Below are positions 52,931 to 62,778 of a stretch of 64,000 bases of DNA, one piece after another; the first letter of the stretch is position 1, and each line of letters begins with the position of its first letter. The stretch is from Chitinophaga sp. CB10 (GTDB lineage Bacteria; Bacteroidota; Bacteroidia; Chitinophagales; Chitinophagaceae), in NCBI GenBank assembly GCA_001870995.2, contig MLAV02000016.1, positions 1-64,000 on the forward strand. The letters are read 5' to 3'. The notes beneath the pieces are model-generated. The model was not told where the DNA came from. It saw only the letters and a list, made by a program, of their open reading frames with translations, and did no database searches. The position numbers and the translations under genes are program-made.

Positions 52931-53947
52931 TCACGTCGAACTCCGCACAATCAACCGGCCCGGGAGCGCTACCTGCGACTCCTTAATAGGCCCGGACTGT
53001 TTATCCAGCTGCTTCATCAGCAAACTGATTGCCTTCGCGGCAATGCCTTCGATCGGCTGCTCTATCACCGTAATACCCGGCGGATAAAGGCGGAAAATAT
53101 CATGATCATCAAAGCAGATGGCCGCCATTTGCTTAGGCATGCTGATTTTCAGTCGGCCCATGGCCTCGAGCCCCAGGATGCCTAAATAGTTCGTAGCGAA
53201 GAAAATAGCATCCATATCGCGGTTCTCCTGTATGAAAGCTTCCAGCGTAGCGAGGTTTTGTTCCCTGCTGTCATGGTAATTCAGTTCCAGCACCCGCTTC
53301 TTACGGAAAGGGATATCCTTTTTCTTCAGGGCCTGTGTATAACTGCGCTGGCGCTCGGCCAGCTGTATCAGGGACACATCTACCGTTACATAACCTATTT
53401 TGCGGTAGCCCCTTTCAAAGAGGTGATCCATGCCCAGCTGCACGCCGTGAAAATTATCGATGAGTACATACGGCGCTTTGATGCCCGGAAAGTAGCTGTC
53501 CATCAGCACTACGGGCTTATGCATCTGCAACAGCCGCCTGATTTCGTTTTCCATACCGGGGGCGGGCGTGATCAGGTAACCATCCACCATCTGGCGGCCC
53601 AGCATACGAATCAGCTCACCGCCTTTCTCCGCATTGTTTTCCGTACTGCAGTACACCACATTATACCCCAGGCGCTCCGCCTCGGTTTCGATGGTGCGGG
53701 CCAGGCTGGCGAAGAAGCTGCCTGAAATACTTTCCACAATAAGGCCCAGTGTTTTGGATTGCCCCGTACGTAAGTTAACGGCTACACGATGCGGCTCGTA
53801 ACCGGACTGATTCACCACACTCATGATCTTTTGCGCTACCTCGTCGCGGATACGCATCTGTTTTGCCTTTCCGTTTAAAACAAAGGATACGGTACTGGGA
53901 GCTACGCCAGCCATCCTGGCTACATCTTTGAGTGTGAGTCTCTTCAT
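52931..53947 (-). CDS. LacI-family transcriptional regulator
   Basis: Protein of 338 aa from ATG 53947; a GTG at 53986 would add 13 non-conserved residues. HTH LTLKDVARMAGVAPSTVSFVLNGKAK (residues 2-27) and the hinge region RTGQSKTLGLIVESISGSFFA, followed by a periplasmic-binding-protein-like sensor domain ending SLLMKQLDKQSGPIKESQVALPGRLIVR, in part. It probably controls the GH92 genes downstream. No clear palindromic operator was identified. Confidence 0.9.
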   Translation of the reverse strand: MKRLTLKDVARMAGVAPSTVSFVLNGKAKQMRIRDEVAQKIMSVVNQSGYEPHRVAVNLRTGQSKTLGLIVESISGSFFASLARTIETEAERLGYNVVYCSTENNAEKGGELIRMLGRQMVDGYLITPAPGMENEIRRLLQMHKPVVLMDSYFPGIKAPYVLIDNFHGVQLGMDHLFERGYRKIGYVTVDVSLIQLAERQRSYTQALKKKDIPFRKKRVLELNYHDSREQNLATLEAFIQENRDMDAIFFATNYLGILGLEAMGRLKISMPKQMAAICFDDHDIFRLYPPGITVIEQPIEGIAAKAISLLMKQLDKQSGPIKESQVALPGRLIVRSST

Positions 53948-54188
53948 TTGGGAATTTTTTGGACAGTTACCAGCACGCTCTTCCACGTTTTAACATTTCT
54001 TTAAAAGCGTTCTGCCGATTTCCGGGGGCGGAAATTACAAAAATACTGGCAGACCAACTTAAATTGCTTATATTACGAAAACAGTTTTTTGGCCGGATAA
54101 TATTGGATGTGATTCCACGTTAAGCAAATATAGCTACTCAATATTTCACAAAGGCCATTTGTACTGTAGCCAACATTACACAGTTATC

Positions 54189-55259
54189 ATGAAGCAACTC
54201 ACAACAATCAACGATCCGATTTACATCAAGCCTGCAACCGAATTGGCAGCCGACCGTTTTTTTAAGCGCTATATCCGCGATGAAAGGGACTTGCCTTTTG
54301 TGTACCTGACGCTGAAAATCACCTTCACGCTGTGGCCCCTGGCCATCCTGTTGTACATCCCCGGATTGAACAACTGGATGTGGTGGACTGCCGCGATTGC
54401 TTACCAGTTCCTCAACAACGTGACGTTCAAAGGGCCGTTCGGCCTCATGCTGCATTGCACCAGCCACCGCGTTTTCTTTGACCGTAAATACCAATTCCTC
54501 AACCACTACCTCCCCTGGGTGATTGGCCCGCTGTTTGGCCAGACGCCTGAAACATATTACAGCCACCACATCGGCATGCACCACCCGGAAAACAATATGC
54601 CGGAGGATGAAAGCTCCACCATGGCCTATCGACGGGACTCCTTCCGGGGCTTTCTCCATTACCTCGGCAGTTTCTTTTTCGCAGGTATATACCACCTGGC
54701 CACTTACCTGTTCCGGAAGAAAAGGAAAAACCTGCTCATGCGCTCCGTAAGGGGCGAGCTGCTGTTTATCCTTGCCTGTGTGGGATTATCCTTTATCAAC
54801 TTCCCCGCAACGTTCGTTGTGTTTATCCTGCCGTTCATTATTTCCAGGATCATAATGATGGTGGGCAACTGGGCGCAGCACGCATTCATCTGTCCGGCCG
54901 ATCCTGACAATCCCTATAAGAACAGCATCACCTGCATCAACACTAAATACAACCATAAGTGCTGGAACGACGGGTATCATATCAGTCACCACGACAAGCC
55001 CAGCATGCACTGGACGGAGCATCCCGTTTATTTTAAGAAAACTTTGGGATTGTACATTGAAAACGACACGATCGTGTACGACGGCATTCACTTCCTGCAC
55101 GTATGGCTGTGGCTGATGACCAAGCGGTACGACCTGCTGGCCAGGCACTTTGTGGACATCGGCGGCAAATTCCGCTCCGAGGAAGAAGTCATCGCCTTCC
55201 TGCGGGCACGTACCCGCCCGATCCTCACGGTTCCACAGCCGGCAATGGCGGCCGCCTAG
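54189..55259 (+). CDS. Membrane fatty acid desaturase
   Basis: Protein of 356 aa from ATG 54189 (a TTG at 54159 is rejected). Three histidine clusters of the integral-membrane desaturase/hydroxylase family: HCTSH (89-93), HHIGMHH (126-132) and HISHH (264-268), with hydrophobic segments between (LKITFTLWPLAILLYI, LLFILACVGLSFI, FVVFILPFIISRIIMMVG). It binds two iron ions and introduces a double bond or hydroxyl in a lipid acyl chain; regiospecificity is not predictable. Divergent from lacI. Confidence 0.9.
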   Translation: MKQLTTINDPIYIKPATELAADRFFKRYIRDERDLPFVYLTLKITFTLWPLAILLYIPGLNNWMWWTAAIAYQFLNNVTFKGPFGLMLHCTSHRVFFDRKYQFLNHYLPWVIGPLFGQTPETYYSHHIGMHHPENNMPEDESSTMAYRRDSFRGFLHYLGSFFFAGIYHLATYLFRKKRKNLLMRSVRGELLFILACVGLSFINFPATFVVFILPFIISRIIMMVGNWAQHAFICPADPDNPYKNSITCINTKYNHKCWNDGYHISHHDKPSMHWTEHPVYFKKTLGLYIENDTIVYDGIHFLHVWLWLMTKRYDLLARHFVDIGGKFRSEEEVIAFLRARTRPILTVPQPAMAAA

Positions 55260-55302
55260 CAGGATTATTTACCGTTTTTGTCTGATTTTTTAATTTTTAT
55301 AC

Positions 55303-55333
55303 CAGGGGCAGGGGCTTAAAACCTTTGCCCCTG
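55303..55333 (+). terminator. Hairpin after the desaturase gene
   Basis: CAGGGGCA (55303-55310) pairs with TGCCCCTG (55326-55333) around a 15-nt loop, followed by TTGCGTTTT. Plausible terminator. Confidence 0.6.
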
Positions 55334-55449
55334 TTGCGTTTTAAGACTATTTAACAGATATTATAACAGAATATCTTAATGATTATGATTATTCATAACA
55401 ATAAGTAACTAAATTTGCGCTCTAACTTTTTTTATATAAAGTAAAAAAT

Positions 55450-56712
55450 ATGCGTACTGTTACACTGAAAAGGGTTGTGATCACCGGCTTGGGGGCATTA
55501 ACACCTATCGGGAATGATGTAAATACTTTTTGGAGCAACTTAAAGGCGGGTGTTAGTGGCGCTGGCCCTATCACCAAATTTGACACCACAGAGTTCAAAA
55601 CAAAATTTGCCTGTGAGGTTAAAAATTTCGATGTAGAAAAATACATGGATAAAAAGGAAGCCCGCAAAATGGACAACTTCACCCAGTACGCTATGGCGGC
55701 TGCGCACGAAGCTGTTTTGGATGCAGGCCTCACCAACGAAGGCATTGATAAAACTAAAGTAGGGGTGATCTGGGCTTCCGGAAACGGCGGTATGCTCACC
55801 TTCGAAGAGCAGATCGTGGAATTTGCACAGCAAAACTTTGTGCCTAAATTCAACCCGTTCTTCATTCCGAAACTGATTTCCGACATCGCTGCCGGCCAGA
55901 TTGCCATGAAATATGGTTTCATGGGTATCAACTTCTGTACAGTTTCTGCCTGCGCTTCATCCAGCAGCGCGCTGGTGGATGCGTTTAATTATATCCGCCT
56001 GGGTAAAGCCAATGTGATCGTTGCCGGCGGCTCCGAAGCCCCTGTAACCCGCGCTGGTATTGCCGGCTTTAACGCGCTGAAAGCGCTGTCCACCCGGAAC
56101 GACGATCCTTCCACCGCTTCCCGTCCGTTTGACGCCGACCGCGATGGATTCGTTATGGGAGAAGGCGCCGGCGCCATCATCCTCGAAGAGTATGAGCATG
56201 CCATCGCCCGCGGCGCCACCATCTACGGCGAAATGATCGGCGGCGCTATGACCTGCGACGCTTACCACCTCACCGCCACCCACCCTGAAGGCCTCGGCGC
56301 AAGACTGGGTATGGAGCAGGCTTTGGAAGATGCCGGCGTAACCGTGGCCGATGTGGATTATATCAACTCCCACACCACTTCCACTCCTGTTGGGGACATC
56401 AGCGAGCTGAAAGCCATCAGCGCAGCGTTTGGCGAGCATGTTGAAAAACTCAACATCTCCGCTACCAAATCTATGACAGGCCACCTCCTGGGCGCTGCCG
56501 GCGCTATCGAAGCGATCGCCTGCATCAAAGCCACCCAGGAAGATATCGTTCCGCCTACCATCAATACCAGGGAACTGGGCGAAGGTATCCCGACAAACCT
56601 GAACCTGACCCTCGGCAAAGCCCAGGAACGCCCTGTGAACATCGCCATGAGCAATACTTTCGGCTTCGGCGGTCACAACGCTATCTGCGTGTTCAAAAAA
56701 TACAAAGCGTAA
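55450..56712 (+). CDS. fabF: Beta-ketoacyl-ACP synthase II (FabF-type)
   Basis: Protein of 420 aa. Catalytic triad intact: Cys168 in TVSACASS, His308 in INSHTTSTPVGD and His345 in KSMTGHLLGAAGA (with Lys340). It elongates acyl-ACP with malonyl-ACP. The gene stands alone, without acpP or other fab genes beside it, next to a desaturase gene. FabF is the best call; a specialised ketosynthase (for example for a pigment or polyene lipid) cannot be excluded. Confidence 0.9.
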   Translation: MRTVTLKRVVITGLGALTPIGNDVNTFWSNLKAGVSGAGPITKFDTTEFKTKFACEVKNFDVEKYMDKKEARKMDNFTQYAMAAAHEAVLDAGLTNEGIDKTKVGVIWASGNGGMLTFEEQIVEFAQQNFVPKFNPFFIPKLISDIAAGQIAMKYGFMGINFCTVSACASSSSALVDAFNYIRLGKANVIVAGGSEAPVTRAGIAGFNALKALSTRNDDPSTASRPFDADRDGFVMGEGAGAIILEEYEHAIARGATIYGEMIGGAMTCDAYHLTATHPEGLGARLGMEQALEDAGVTVADVDYINSHTTSTPVGDISELKAISAAFGEHVEKLNISATKSMTGHLLGAAGAIEAIACIKATQEDIVPPTINTRELGEGIPTNLNLTLGKAQERPVNIAMSNTFGFGGHNAICVFKKYKA

Positions 56713-56736
56713 GTTTTAACGCTATTAAATAAGTGA

Positions 56737-56764
56737 AAAGCTGGTCGTACGACCAGCTTTTTTT
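56737..56764 (+). terminator. Terminator of fabF
   Basis: AAAGCTGGTCG and CGACCAGCTTT form a perfect stem (56737-56760) followed by a T-run. Confidence 0.85.
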
Positions 56765-56910
56765 CGTATATGCCTACCCGGAAAACCACTTTTTTTCCCA
56801 CCGCCCCGCCGCGTAATTTTACAGGAAACCTATACCGGGTACCCCTGCTAACTGTAAAAACCCGGGATCAACCGATCCCCGCGGACTTATTGCTCTTAAA
56901 TTAAAAACAT

Positions 56911-57768
56911 ATGATCCCAACAAGCGTTAAAAATCTTGGCGTGGCAATGCTGGCAGCCCTGTTGCTCCCGGCATGCTCCAAAGAGCCACTGACCCAACAC
57001 GAGGCCATTACCGGCACGACGGCTATGTCTCTCCCCCCCAACACCCCTGATACCACCTGGAGAATTACCGCATGCTGGTACAGTATTAACGGCGTACTAA
57101 GACCGATGGCCCTGTACACCTACGACAGTACCAGCGGCAGGCTCTCCCACCTCACCATGAACTCCGGCTATAACGATAACTGGCATTTCTGGTTCTTTAC
57201 CGTAAAATACGACGGGGATAAAAGGTACTTTATCCAGGGCGCCGGCGATACTACCCTGCAGGTGCGGGTCGACAGCCTTGGCAGGGCCACGGATTACGCC
57301 TGCAATATTTTCGGCAACGGGCAGCCGGTGGCGCAGCAGGGCCATATTACCTATTACGAGCCGTCCCGCCTTATCAGCCACATCACCCGTACCATGAACG
57401 GCGTAGTAGATACGCCCGTCATTTACTGGAACGCGCCGGACTATGAACCGTTCCTGAAAGCCTGGAAATCCCCGGCAGGAAGCTGGGTGACCCTGAACTA
57501 TGACCGGTCCAATATTAACGACTCCACGCACTACGCCATCTACGATGAACTGGACCAGCCGGATGAATTTCCGGTCAGGATCATGCGCCTCAGCGGCCTG
57601 CTCCCGTACCGGTTTAAAACGAAGGTGGGCAGCCTCAGGTACGTCAGCGGCGGCAGCGTGGTCGACAGCCTGATACTGACGGACCATGTGATCGACAGCC
57701 GGAAAAAATTACTGGCCTATAAGTGGGGAGCTATTCAATACACCTTCAACTGGACTCCCGTGCCCTGA
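56911..57768 (+). CDS. Hypothetical lipoprotein
   Basis: Protein of 285 aa. Lipoprotein signal ALLLPACSKE. The mature part has beta-rich repeats with alternating aromatic residues (LYTYDSTSGRLSHLTMNSGY, RVDSLGRATDYACNI, AIQYTFNWTP), reminiscent of the DUF4595-like outer-surface lipoproteins of Bacteroidota. No function recognised. It stands alone between fabF and uvrA with terminators on both sides. Confidence 0.75.
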   Translation: MIPTSVKNLGVAMLAALLLPACSKEPLTQHEAITGTTAMSLPPNTPDTTWRITACWYSINGVLRPMALYTYDSTSGRLSHLTMNSGYNDNWHFWFFTVKYDGDKRYFIQGAGDTTLQVRVDSLGRATDYACNIFGNGQPVAQQGHITYYEPSRLISHITRTMNGVVDTPVIYWNAPDYEPFLKAWKSPAGSWVTLNYDRSNINDSTHYAIYDELDQPDEFPVRIMRLSGLLPYRFKTKVGSLRYVSGGSVVDSLILTDHVIDSRKKLLAYKWGAIQYTFNWTPVP

Positions 57769-57813
57769 TACCGCTACCCGTACGCTTTCCGTCATTTATG
57801 AACCCAAACGCAG

Positions 57814-57847
57814 GCCTGTCAGCAATTCTGACAGGCTTCTTTTCTTT
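57814..57847 (+). terminator. Terminator of the lipoprotein gene
   Basis: GCCTGTCAG (57814-57822) pairs perfectly with CTGACAGGC (57828-57836), followed by TTCTTTTCTTT. Confidence 0.85.
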
Positions 57848-57982
57848 GCCAAAAATCCGGTAACTTTATACCTTAATTCCTGTTCACAACTGCCCGCTTA
57901 CTTAAGATGCTGCTAACCTGATGTGAATTACTTATACTCTAAATCTTAAGCGGACTGCACTTTAGTGAACACCTGACTTATT

Positions 57983-60862
57983 ATGGCAAAGAAAAAAGAG
58001 AATGTATCTGCTGCTTTAGCTCCACAGATCCCTTCAGATGACCATATCGCCGTGTACGGCGCAAGGGAGCATAATCTGAAAAATCTGGACCTGCAGTTGC
58101 CCAAAAACAAACTGGTTGTAATCACCGGCATCAGTGGCAGTGGAAAATCATCACTGGCTTTTGATACGATCTATGCGGAAGGCCAGCGCCGTTACATGGA
58201 GAGCTTTTCCGCCTACGCGCGCCAGTTCATCGGCGACATGGAAAGGCCCAATGTGGATAAAATCACCGGCCTCTCGCCCGTGATCTCCATCGAACAAAAG
58301 ACGACCAACAAAAACCCGCGTTCTACCGTGGGTACCATCACCGAGATATACGACTTTCTCAGGCTGCTGTTTGCGCGTGTAGGCGTGGCTTATTCCTACA
58401 ACACCAACAAACGGATGACCCGCTTCTCCGAAGAAGAGATCATCGCGCACCTGTTTAAGCACTACAACAAAAAGAAACTCGTAATCCTCGCGCCGCTCGT
58501 GCGTGGCCGTAAAGGGCACTACCGCGAACTCTTTGAGCAGGTCCGCAAACAGGGCTACCTCAAAGTAAGGGTAGACGGGGAAATCATGGACCTGAAAGAA
58601 CGTATGCAGGTAGACCGCTACAAGATCCACGAAATCGAACTCGTGATCGACCGCATACAGGTACAGGAAGATGCCCGCACCCGCATTAGCCAGAGCGTGC
58701 AGAAAGCGCTCACCATGGGCAAAGGCCTCCTGTTCATCCAGGACCATGACAGTGGAAAGGTGAGCCAGTTCAGTAAGCAGCTGATGTGTGAAGACACCGG
58801 CCTGTCCTACGAAGAGCCATCGCCCAACACCTTCTCCTTCAACTCGCCCTACGGCGCCTGCCCGCGCTGTAAAGGGCTCGGCACCATCTACCAGATCAAT
58901 ATGGACGAGGTAATCCCGGATTACAGCGTATCCATCAACGACGGCGGCCTCAAACCACTGGGCGAAGCCCGCGATACCTTTACCTTCAAACAGGTACAGC
59001 AACTCGCTAAAAAATATAAATTCTCGCTCTCCGCCCCGATCTCCGAGATCCCGCAGAAAGCGTTGAACATGCTGCTCTTCGGCGACGAAAACGGCACGCT
59101 GGAAGCGGATGTGGATGTGGACGAAACCATCGACACCTCCAAGTACTCCGCTGATTTTGAAGGCGTGATCAACACCGTGCGCCGCTTTTTTAACGATACC
59201 TCCTCCGACCATGTGCGCAACTGGGCGGAAAGCTTTATGCAGCTGGATACCTGCCCTGTGTGCGAAGGTACCCGGCTGAAAAAGGAAAGCCTCTACTTCA
59301 AGGTGGACGAAAAAAATATCGCGGAACTGGGCAATATGGACCTGGATCAGCTGTATAAATGGTTCGCCAATATTGAGGACAGGCTGGAAAATAAACAGAA
59401 CGTAATCGCAAAGGATATCCTCAAGGAAATCCGCGAGCGGCTCGGCTTCCTGCTGAATGTAGGGCTCACCTACCTCACGCTTAACCGCGGCACGAGAACG
59501 CTGAGCGGGGGCGAATCCCAGCGTATCAGGCTGGCCACGCAGATCGGCTCCCAGCTGATGGGGATCACCTACATCCTGGACGAACCGAGCATAGGCCTGC
59601 ACCAGCGGGATAACATGCAGCTGATAGACGCCCTGCGCAACCTGAAAGACATGGGTAATACCGTGATCGTCGTGGAACACGACAAGGACATTATGCTCCA
59701 TGCGGATCACCTGGTAGATATAGGCCCGGGCGCCGGCGTACACGGCGGCCAGATCATCGCGGCCGGCACGCCAAAGGAAATCCTGAAGCTGAAAACGCCT
59801 ACTGCCGGTTATCTGAACGGTACCACCCTGCCGGAAATCCCGAAGGAGCGCCGCAAAGGCAACGGCAACTTCCTGGAACTGAAAGGCGCTACCGGCAACA
59901 ATTTGAAGAATGTGAGCGTGAAATTCCCCCTGGGGACTTTCATCTGCGTTACCGGCGTTTCCGGCAGCGGCAAATCCACGCTGATCAACGAAACCTTATA
60001 CCCGATCCTCTCCAAACATGCGTACGATTCCAAGATGGTACCCATGCCATACAAGAGCATCAAGGGATTGGAGCATATAGATAAAGTAATTGAGATTGAC
60101 CAGTCGCCGATCGGCCGTACTCCTCGCAGCAACCCGGCTACGTACTGCGGCTTCTTTACGGACATCCGCACCCTGTTTTCCCAGGTGCCGGAAGCGAAGA
60201 TCCGCGGCTACAACGCCGGCCGTTTCTCCTTCAACGTAAAAACCGGCCGCTGCGACGTTTGTGAAGGCGGTGGTATGCGCGTGATTGAAATGAACTTCCT
60301 CCCGGATGTATATGTGCCTTGTGAAAAATGCAATGGCCGCCGCTACAACCGGGAAACGCTGGAAATCCGCTATAAAGGCAAATCCATCTCCGATGTGCTG
60401 GACATGACGGTAGACGAGGCCGTGGAATTTTTCCAGGCCGTGCCATGGATATACCGCAAGATTAAAACCCTGCAGGACGTAGGTTTGGGATACATCACCC
60501 TGGGGCAGTCCGCCGTAACCCTTTCCGGTGGCGAGGCGCAGCGCGTGAAGCTGGCGACCGAGCTGTCCAAAAAAGATACCGGTAAGACGATCTACATTCT
60601 TGATGAACCTACCACGGGCCTGCACTTCCAGGATATTCAACTGCTGCTGCAGGTACTGAACAAGCTGGTAGACAGGGGCAACACCGTTTTGGTGATTGAA
60701 CATAACCTGGATGTGATACAGATGGCGGATTATATCGTGGACCTGGGGCCGGAAGGCGGCGCCGGCGGCGGTAATATACTCTGTACCGGCACTCCTGAGC
60801 AGGTAAGTACCTGTAAAGACAGCCATACTGCCCGTTTTCTCAAAAAGGAGCTGGGAATTTAA
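57983..60862 (+). CDS. uvrA: Excinuclease ABC subunit A
   Basis: Protein of 959 aa, normal length. Two ABC ATPase modules: the first with ITGISGSGKSSLAFDTIYAEGQRRY, in part, the second with VTGVSGSGKSTLINETLYP and signature LSGGEAQRVKLATELSK. The UvrB-binding and zinc-finger parts are present (CPRCKGLGT, CPVCEGTRL, CDVCEGGGMRVIEM). It scans DNA for bulky lesions in nucleotide excision repair. Confidence 0.98.
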   Translation: MAKKKENVSAALAPQIPSDDHIAVYGAREHNLKNLDLQLPKNKLVVITGISGSGKSSLAFDTIYAEGQRRYMESFSAYARQFIGDMERPNVDKITGLSPVISIEQKTTNKNPRSTVGTITEIYDFLRLLFARVGVAYSYNTNKRMTRFSEEEIIAHLFKHYNKKKLVILAPLVRGRKGHYRELFEQVRKQGYLKVRVDGEIMDLKERMQVDRYKIHEIELVIDRIQVQEDARTRISQSVQKALTMGKGLLFIQDHDSGKVSQFSKQLMCEDTGLSYEEPSPNTFSFNSPYGACPRCKGLGTIYQINMDEVIPDYSVSINDGGLKPLGEARDTFTFKQVQQLAKKYKFSLSAPISEIPQKALNMLLFGDENGTLEADVDVDETIDTSKYSADFEGVINTVRRFFNDTSSDHVRNWAESFMQLDTCPVCEGTRLKKESLYFKVDEKNIAELGNMDLDQLYKWFANIEDRLENKQNVIAKDILKEIRERLGFLLNVGLTYLTLNRGTRTLSGGESQRIRLATQIGSQLMGITYILDEPSIGLHQRDNMQLIDALRNLKDMGNTVIVVEHDKDIMLHADHLVDIGPGAGVHGGQIIAAGTPKEILKLKTPTAGYLNGTTLPEIPKERRKGNGNFLELKGATGNNLKNVSVKFPLGTFICVTGVSGSGKSTLINETLYPILSKHAYDSKMVPMPYKSIKGLEHIDKVIEIDQSPIGRTPRSNPATYCGFFTDIRTLFSQVPEAKIRGYNAGRFSFNVKTGRCDVCEGGGMRVIEMNFLPDVYVPCEKCNGRRYNRETLEIRYKGKSISDVLDMTVDEAVEFFQAVPWIYRKIKTLQDVGLGYITLGQSAVTLSGGEAQRVKLATELSKKDTGKTIYILDEPTTGLHFQDIQLLLQVLNKLVDRGNTVLVIEHNLDVIQMADYIVDLGPEGGAGGGNILCTGTPEQVSTCKDSHTARFLKKELGI

Positions 60863-60886
60863 TATATTGCCATCGCAAATTTCAGC

Positions 60887-61363
60887 ATGAAAACGATTTA
60901 TAAACTGATAATCGCAGGCCTCTTCCTCGTGGGGATGGCGGCCTGCGAAAATGAAACCAAGGTCTGCGACCAGACGTTGCGCGCCGATGCGCACGTGGAG
61001 TTCCGCCGGGACAGCGCAGGCTTTGTATGGGACTCCACCTTCCGCGCCGTGACTACCCTGGCGCTGGACAAGGATACCCTCCTGAAAAATGTGCGTACCA
61101 ACAACGTGTATTTTACCCTGGACCCCATGCATGATTCCAGTCGCTTTATGCTGCGGATCGACTCCCTGGTGGGTAAGGACACACTAACGTTCAGGTATAA
61201 ACGAACACCGATGTTTATATCGCCGGGATGCGGTTTTGGCACTACTTTCCAGCTGGATACCGTCATCGCCACCAGGCACCTGATCGACTCGGTTATAATT
61301 ACTCAAAAGTCAGTAGTAAACAGCAATGATACGCACGTTCAACTTTTCTTTTATACTGAGTAG
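60887..61363 (+). CDS. DUF6452-type lipoprotein
   Basis: Protein of 158 aa. Lipobox VGMAACEN. The mature protein has FRRDSAGFVWDSTF and a strand-rich C-terminal part ending SNDTHVQLFFYTE. This fits the small lipoprotein family found directly upstream of DUF6048 proteins in Bacteroidota. No known activity. The stop overlaps the next gene by 38 nt, so the two are coupled. Confidence 0.75.
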   Translation: MKTIYKLIIAGLFLVGMAACENETKVCDQTLRADAHVEFRRDSAGFVWDSTFRAVTTLALDKDTLLKNVRTNNVYFTLDPMHDSSRFMLRIDSLVGKDTLTFRYKRTPMFISPGCGFGTTFQLDTVIATRHLIDSVIITQKSVVNSNDTHVQLFFYTE

Positions 61364-62129
61364 CTGCCTTTACTGCGGAACCCTGTTTGCGCAGAACAAG
61401 CCAGTTGCCCCTGCCGCCAAACCGGCGAAAGACACGACGCGTCAGAGCGCTGTTAAAAAAATTACCGTCGCTCCTCCGAAGGACAGCTCCTGGCTGATTC
61501 CCGGCGGGCTGCGCCTGGGGGTGGACCTGGGCAGGATTGTGAATAACATTTACTATCCGTACCGCCAGGAGTACACCATCGTGGCCGATGCGCGCATCAA
61601 CGCACGTACGTACGCTGCCGTGGAAGTGGGTTATACCAATACGCCGCATTCCGATACCAATTACACATACAAAGGCAACGGGATGTTTGCCACGCTAGGG
61701 GTGGATTACAACTTCCTCAAACGCCAGTATGTGAATGAAAAGAACATGTTTTACGGAGGTATCCGTTACGGTATTTCACATTTTAACTACGAGGTGCCAA
61801 CTTATACCATCCACTCGCCGTACTGGGGCGGGCAGCTTTCCGGCTCCTATCCCAAAACCAACGTCACGGCGCATTGGGCAGAGCTGGTGCTGGGTTTGAA
61901 AACGGAGGTTTTAAAAAATTTCTTCCTGGGCTGGAATGTGAGAACCAGGATACTGATGAACAGTGTGGAGAAGGATGGTTTCAAGCCGCTGACTATCCCG
62001 GGATTTGGCAGCGGGTCTAAGCGTACGGTATTTGATATGCAATATACGGTTTCGTATGTGTTGCCGTTTTATAAGGTGCGCGAGCGGTATGTGCCGCCGA
62101 AGGTGAAGAAGGAGGTGTCGACGAGGTAA
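61326..62129 (+). CDS. DUF6048-type outer-membrane-like protein
   Basis: Protein of 267 aa. Signal peptide MIRTFNFSFILSSCLYCGTLFA; a Pro/Ala/Lys linker; then a beta-barrel-like core (GLRLGVDLGRIVNN, YTIVADARINARTYAAVEVGYTN, MFATLGVDYNFLKR, VRTRILMNSVEKDGFKPLTIPGFG, in part). Features fit a small outer-membrane protein. Co-translated with the lipoprotein upstream. Function unknown. Confidence 0.75.
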   Translation: MIRTFNFSFILSSCLYCGTLFAQNKPVAPAAKPAKDTTRQSAVKKITVAPPKDSSWLIPGGLRLGVDLGRIVNNIYYPYRQEYTIVADARINARTYAAVEVGYTNTPHSDTNYTYKGNGMFATLGVDYNFLKRQYVNEKNMFYGGIRYGISHFNYEVPTYTIHSPYWGGQLSGSYPKTNVTAHWAELVLGLKTEVLKNFFLGWNVRTRILMNSVEKDGFKPLTIPGFGSGSKRTVFDMQYTVSYVLPFYKVRERYVPPKVKKEVSTR

Positions 62130-62192
62130 ATGAAATAACTCCGGACCTCTTAAATTGCTGAAAAAGCCATTCACGGGATAAATTATTACAAC

Positions 62193-62220
62193 AAAGGAGC
62201 CAATGGCTCCTTTATTTTTT
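62193..62220 (+). terminator. Terminator after the DUF6048 gene (bidirectional)
   Basis: AAAGGAGCC (62193-62201) pairs perfectly with GGCTCCTTT (62205-62213), 3-nt loop, followed by ATTTTTTT on the plus strand. On the minus strand it can also end the elaA transcript. Confidence 0.85.
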
Positions 62221-62244
62221 TATATCCTTTATCGCCTGCATACC

Positions 62245-62688
62245 TTACGCCTTCAGCATTTCCACATGCGGGATATTATCTTCCAGGTACATATCGCTCA
62301 CGGTTTCAAAACCCAGGGAGCTGTAAAACTTTTCAAGATATTGCTGCGCGCTGATGCGGATGGGTTGCCTGCCAAACTGCCGGTAGATCTGCTGGATGGA
62401 GGCTTCCATCAACTCCCGGCCTGCGCCTTTCCCCCGCGCAAATGGAGCAGTAACGACCCTGCCAATGCTCGCTTCTGCGTACTTGATGCCTTTATCAAAT
62501 AAACGGGTGTAGGCAGCCAACCTGTTTTCTTCGTCGTATCCCATCAGGTGCAGGGCTTTCTGGTCCGCATAATCGAGGTCCTGGTAAGGGCAATTCTGTT
62601 CAACTACAAATACTTCCACGCGAAGCTGAATTATCGCGTACAGCGCTGATGTAGTCAGCTCGTCAAATGATTTTATCTCCCAGCGCAT
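62245..62688 (-). CDS. elaA: GNAT acetyltransferase, ElaA family
   Basis: Protein of 147 aa from ATG 62688; upstream in-frame codons to 62886 lie in the promoter of the divergent ABC gene. ElaA landmarks: LYAIIQLRVEVFVVEQNCPYQDLDYADQKALHLMGY, in part, and the acetyl-CoA loop RVVTAPFARGKGAGRELMEAS. Substrate unknown; ElaA-type GNATs are cytosolic N-acetyltransferases. Confidence 0.88.
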   Translation of the reverse strand: MRWEIKSFDELTTSALYAIIQLRVEVFVVEQNCPYQDLDYADQKALHLMGYDEENRLAAYTRLFDKGIKYAEASIGRVVTAPFARGKGAGRELMEASIQQIYRQFGRQPIRISAQQYLEKFYSSLGFETVSDMYLEDNIPHVEMLKA

Positions 62689-62778
62689 AACCGTTGTTTT
62701 ATTCACATAAAAATACGTGAACCTTTCAATAATCCTGTTATTTTTACCCCTGTATGCATCACTAAATAACAGATTAAC

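Noticed and set aside
52287..52934. 215-codon minus-strand frame as a protein-coding gene
   Set aside because: It is only a translation of the tandem repeat, loses the repeat register at the 7-bp longer unit, and runs into the untranslated region before GH92. Kept as a repeat, not a CDS.
58151..59743. 530-codon frame antisense to uvrA
   Set aside because: Antisense shadow of a strongly conserved gene; residues look random with no motif.
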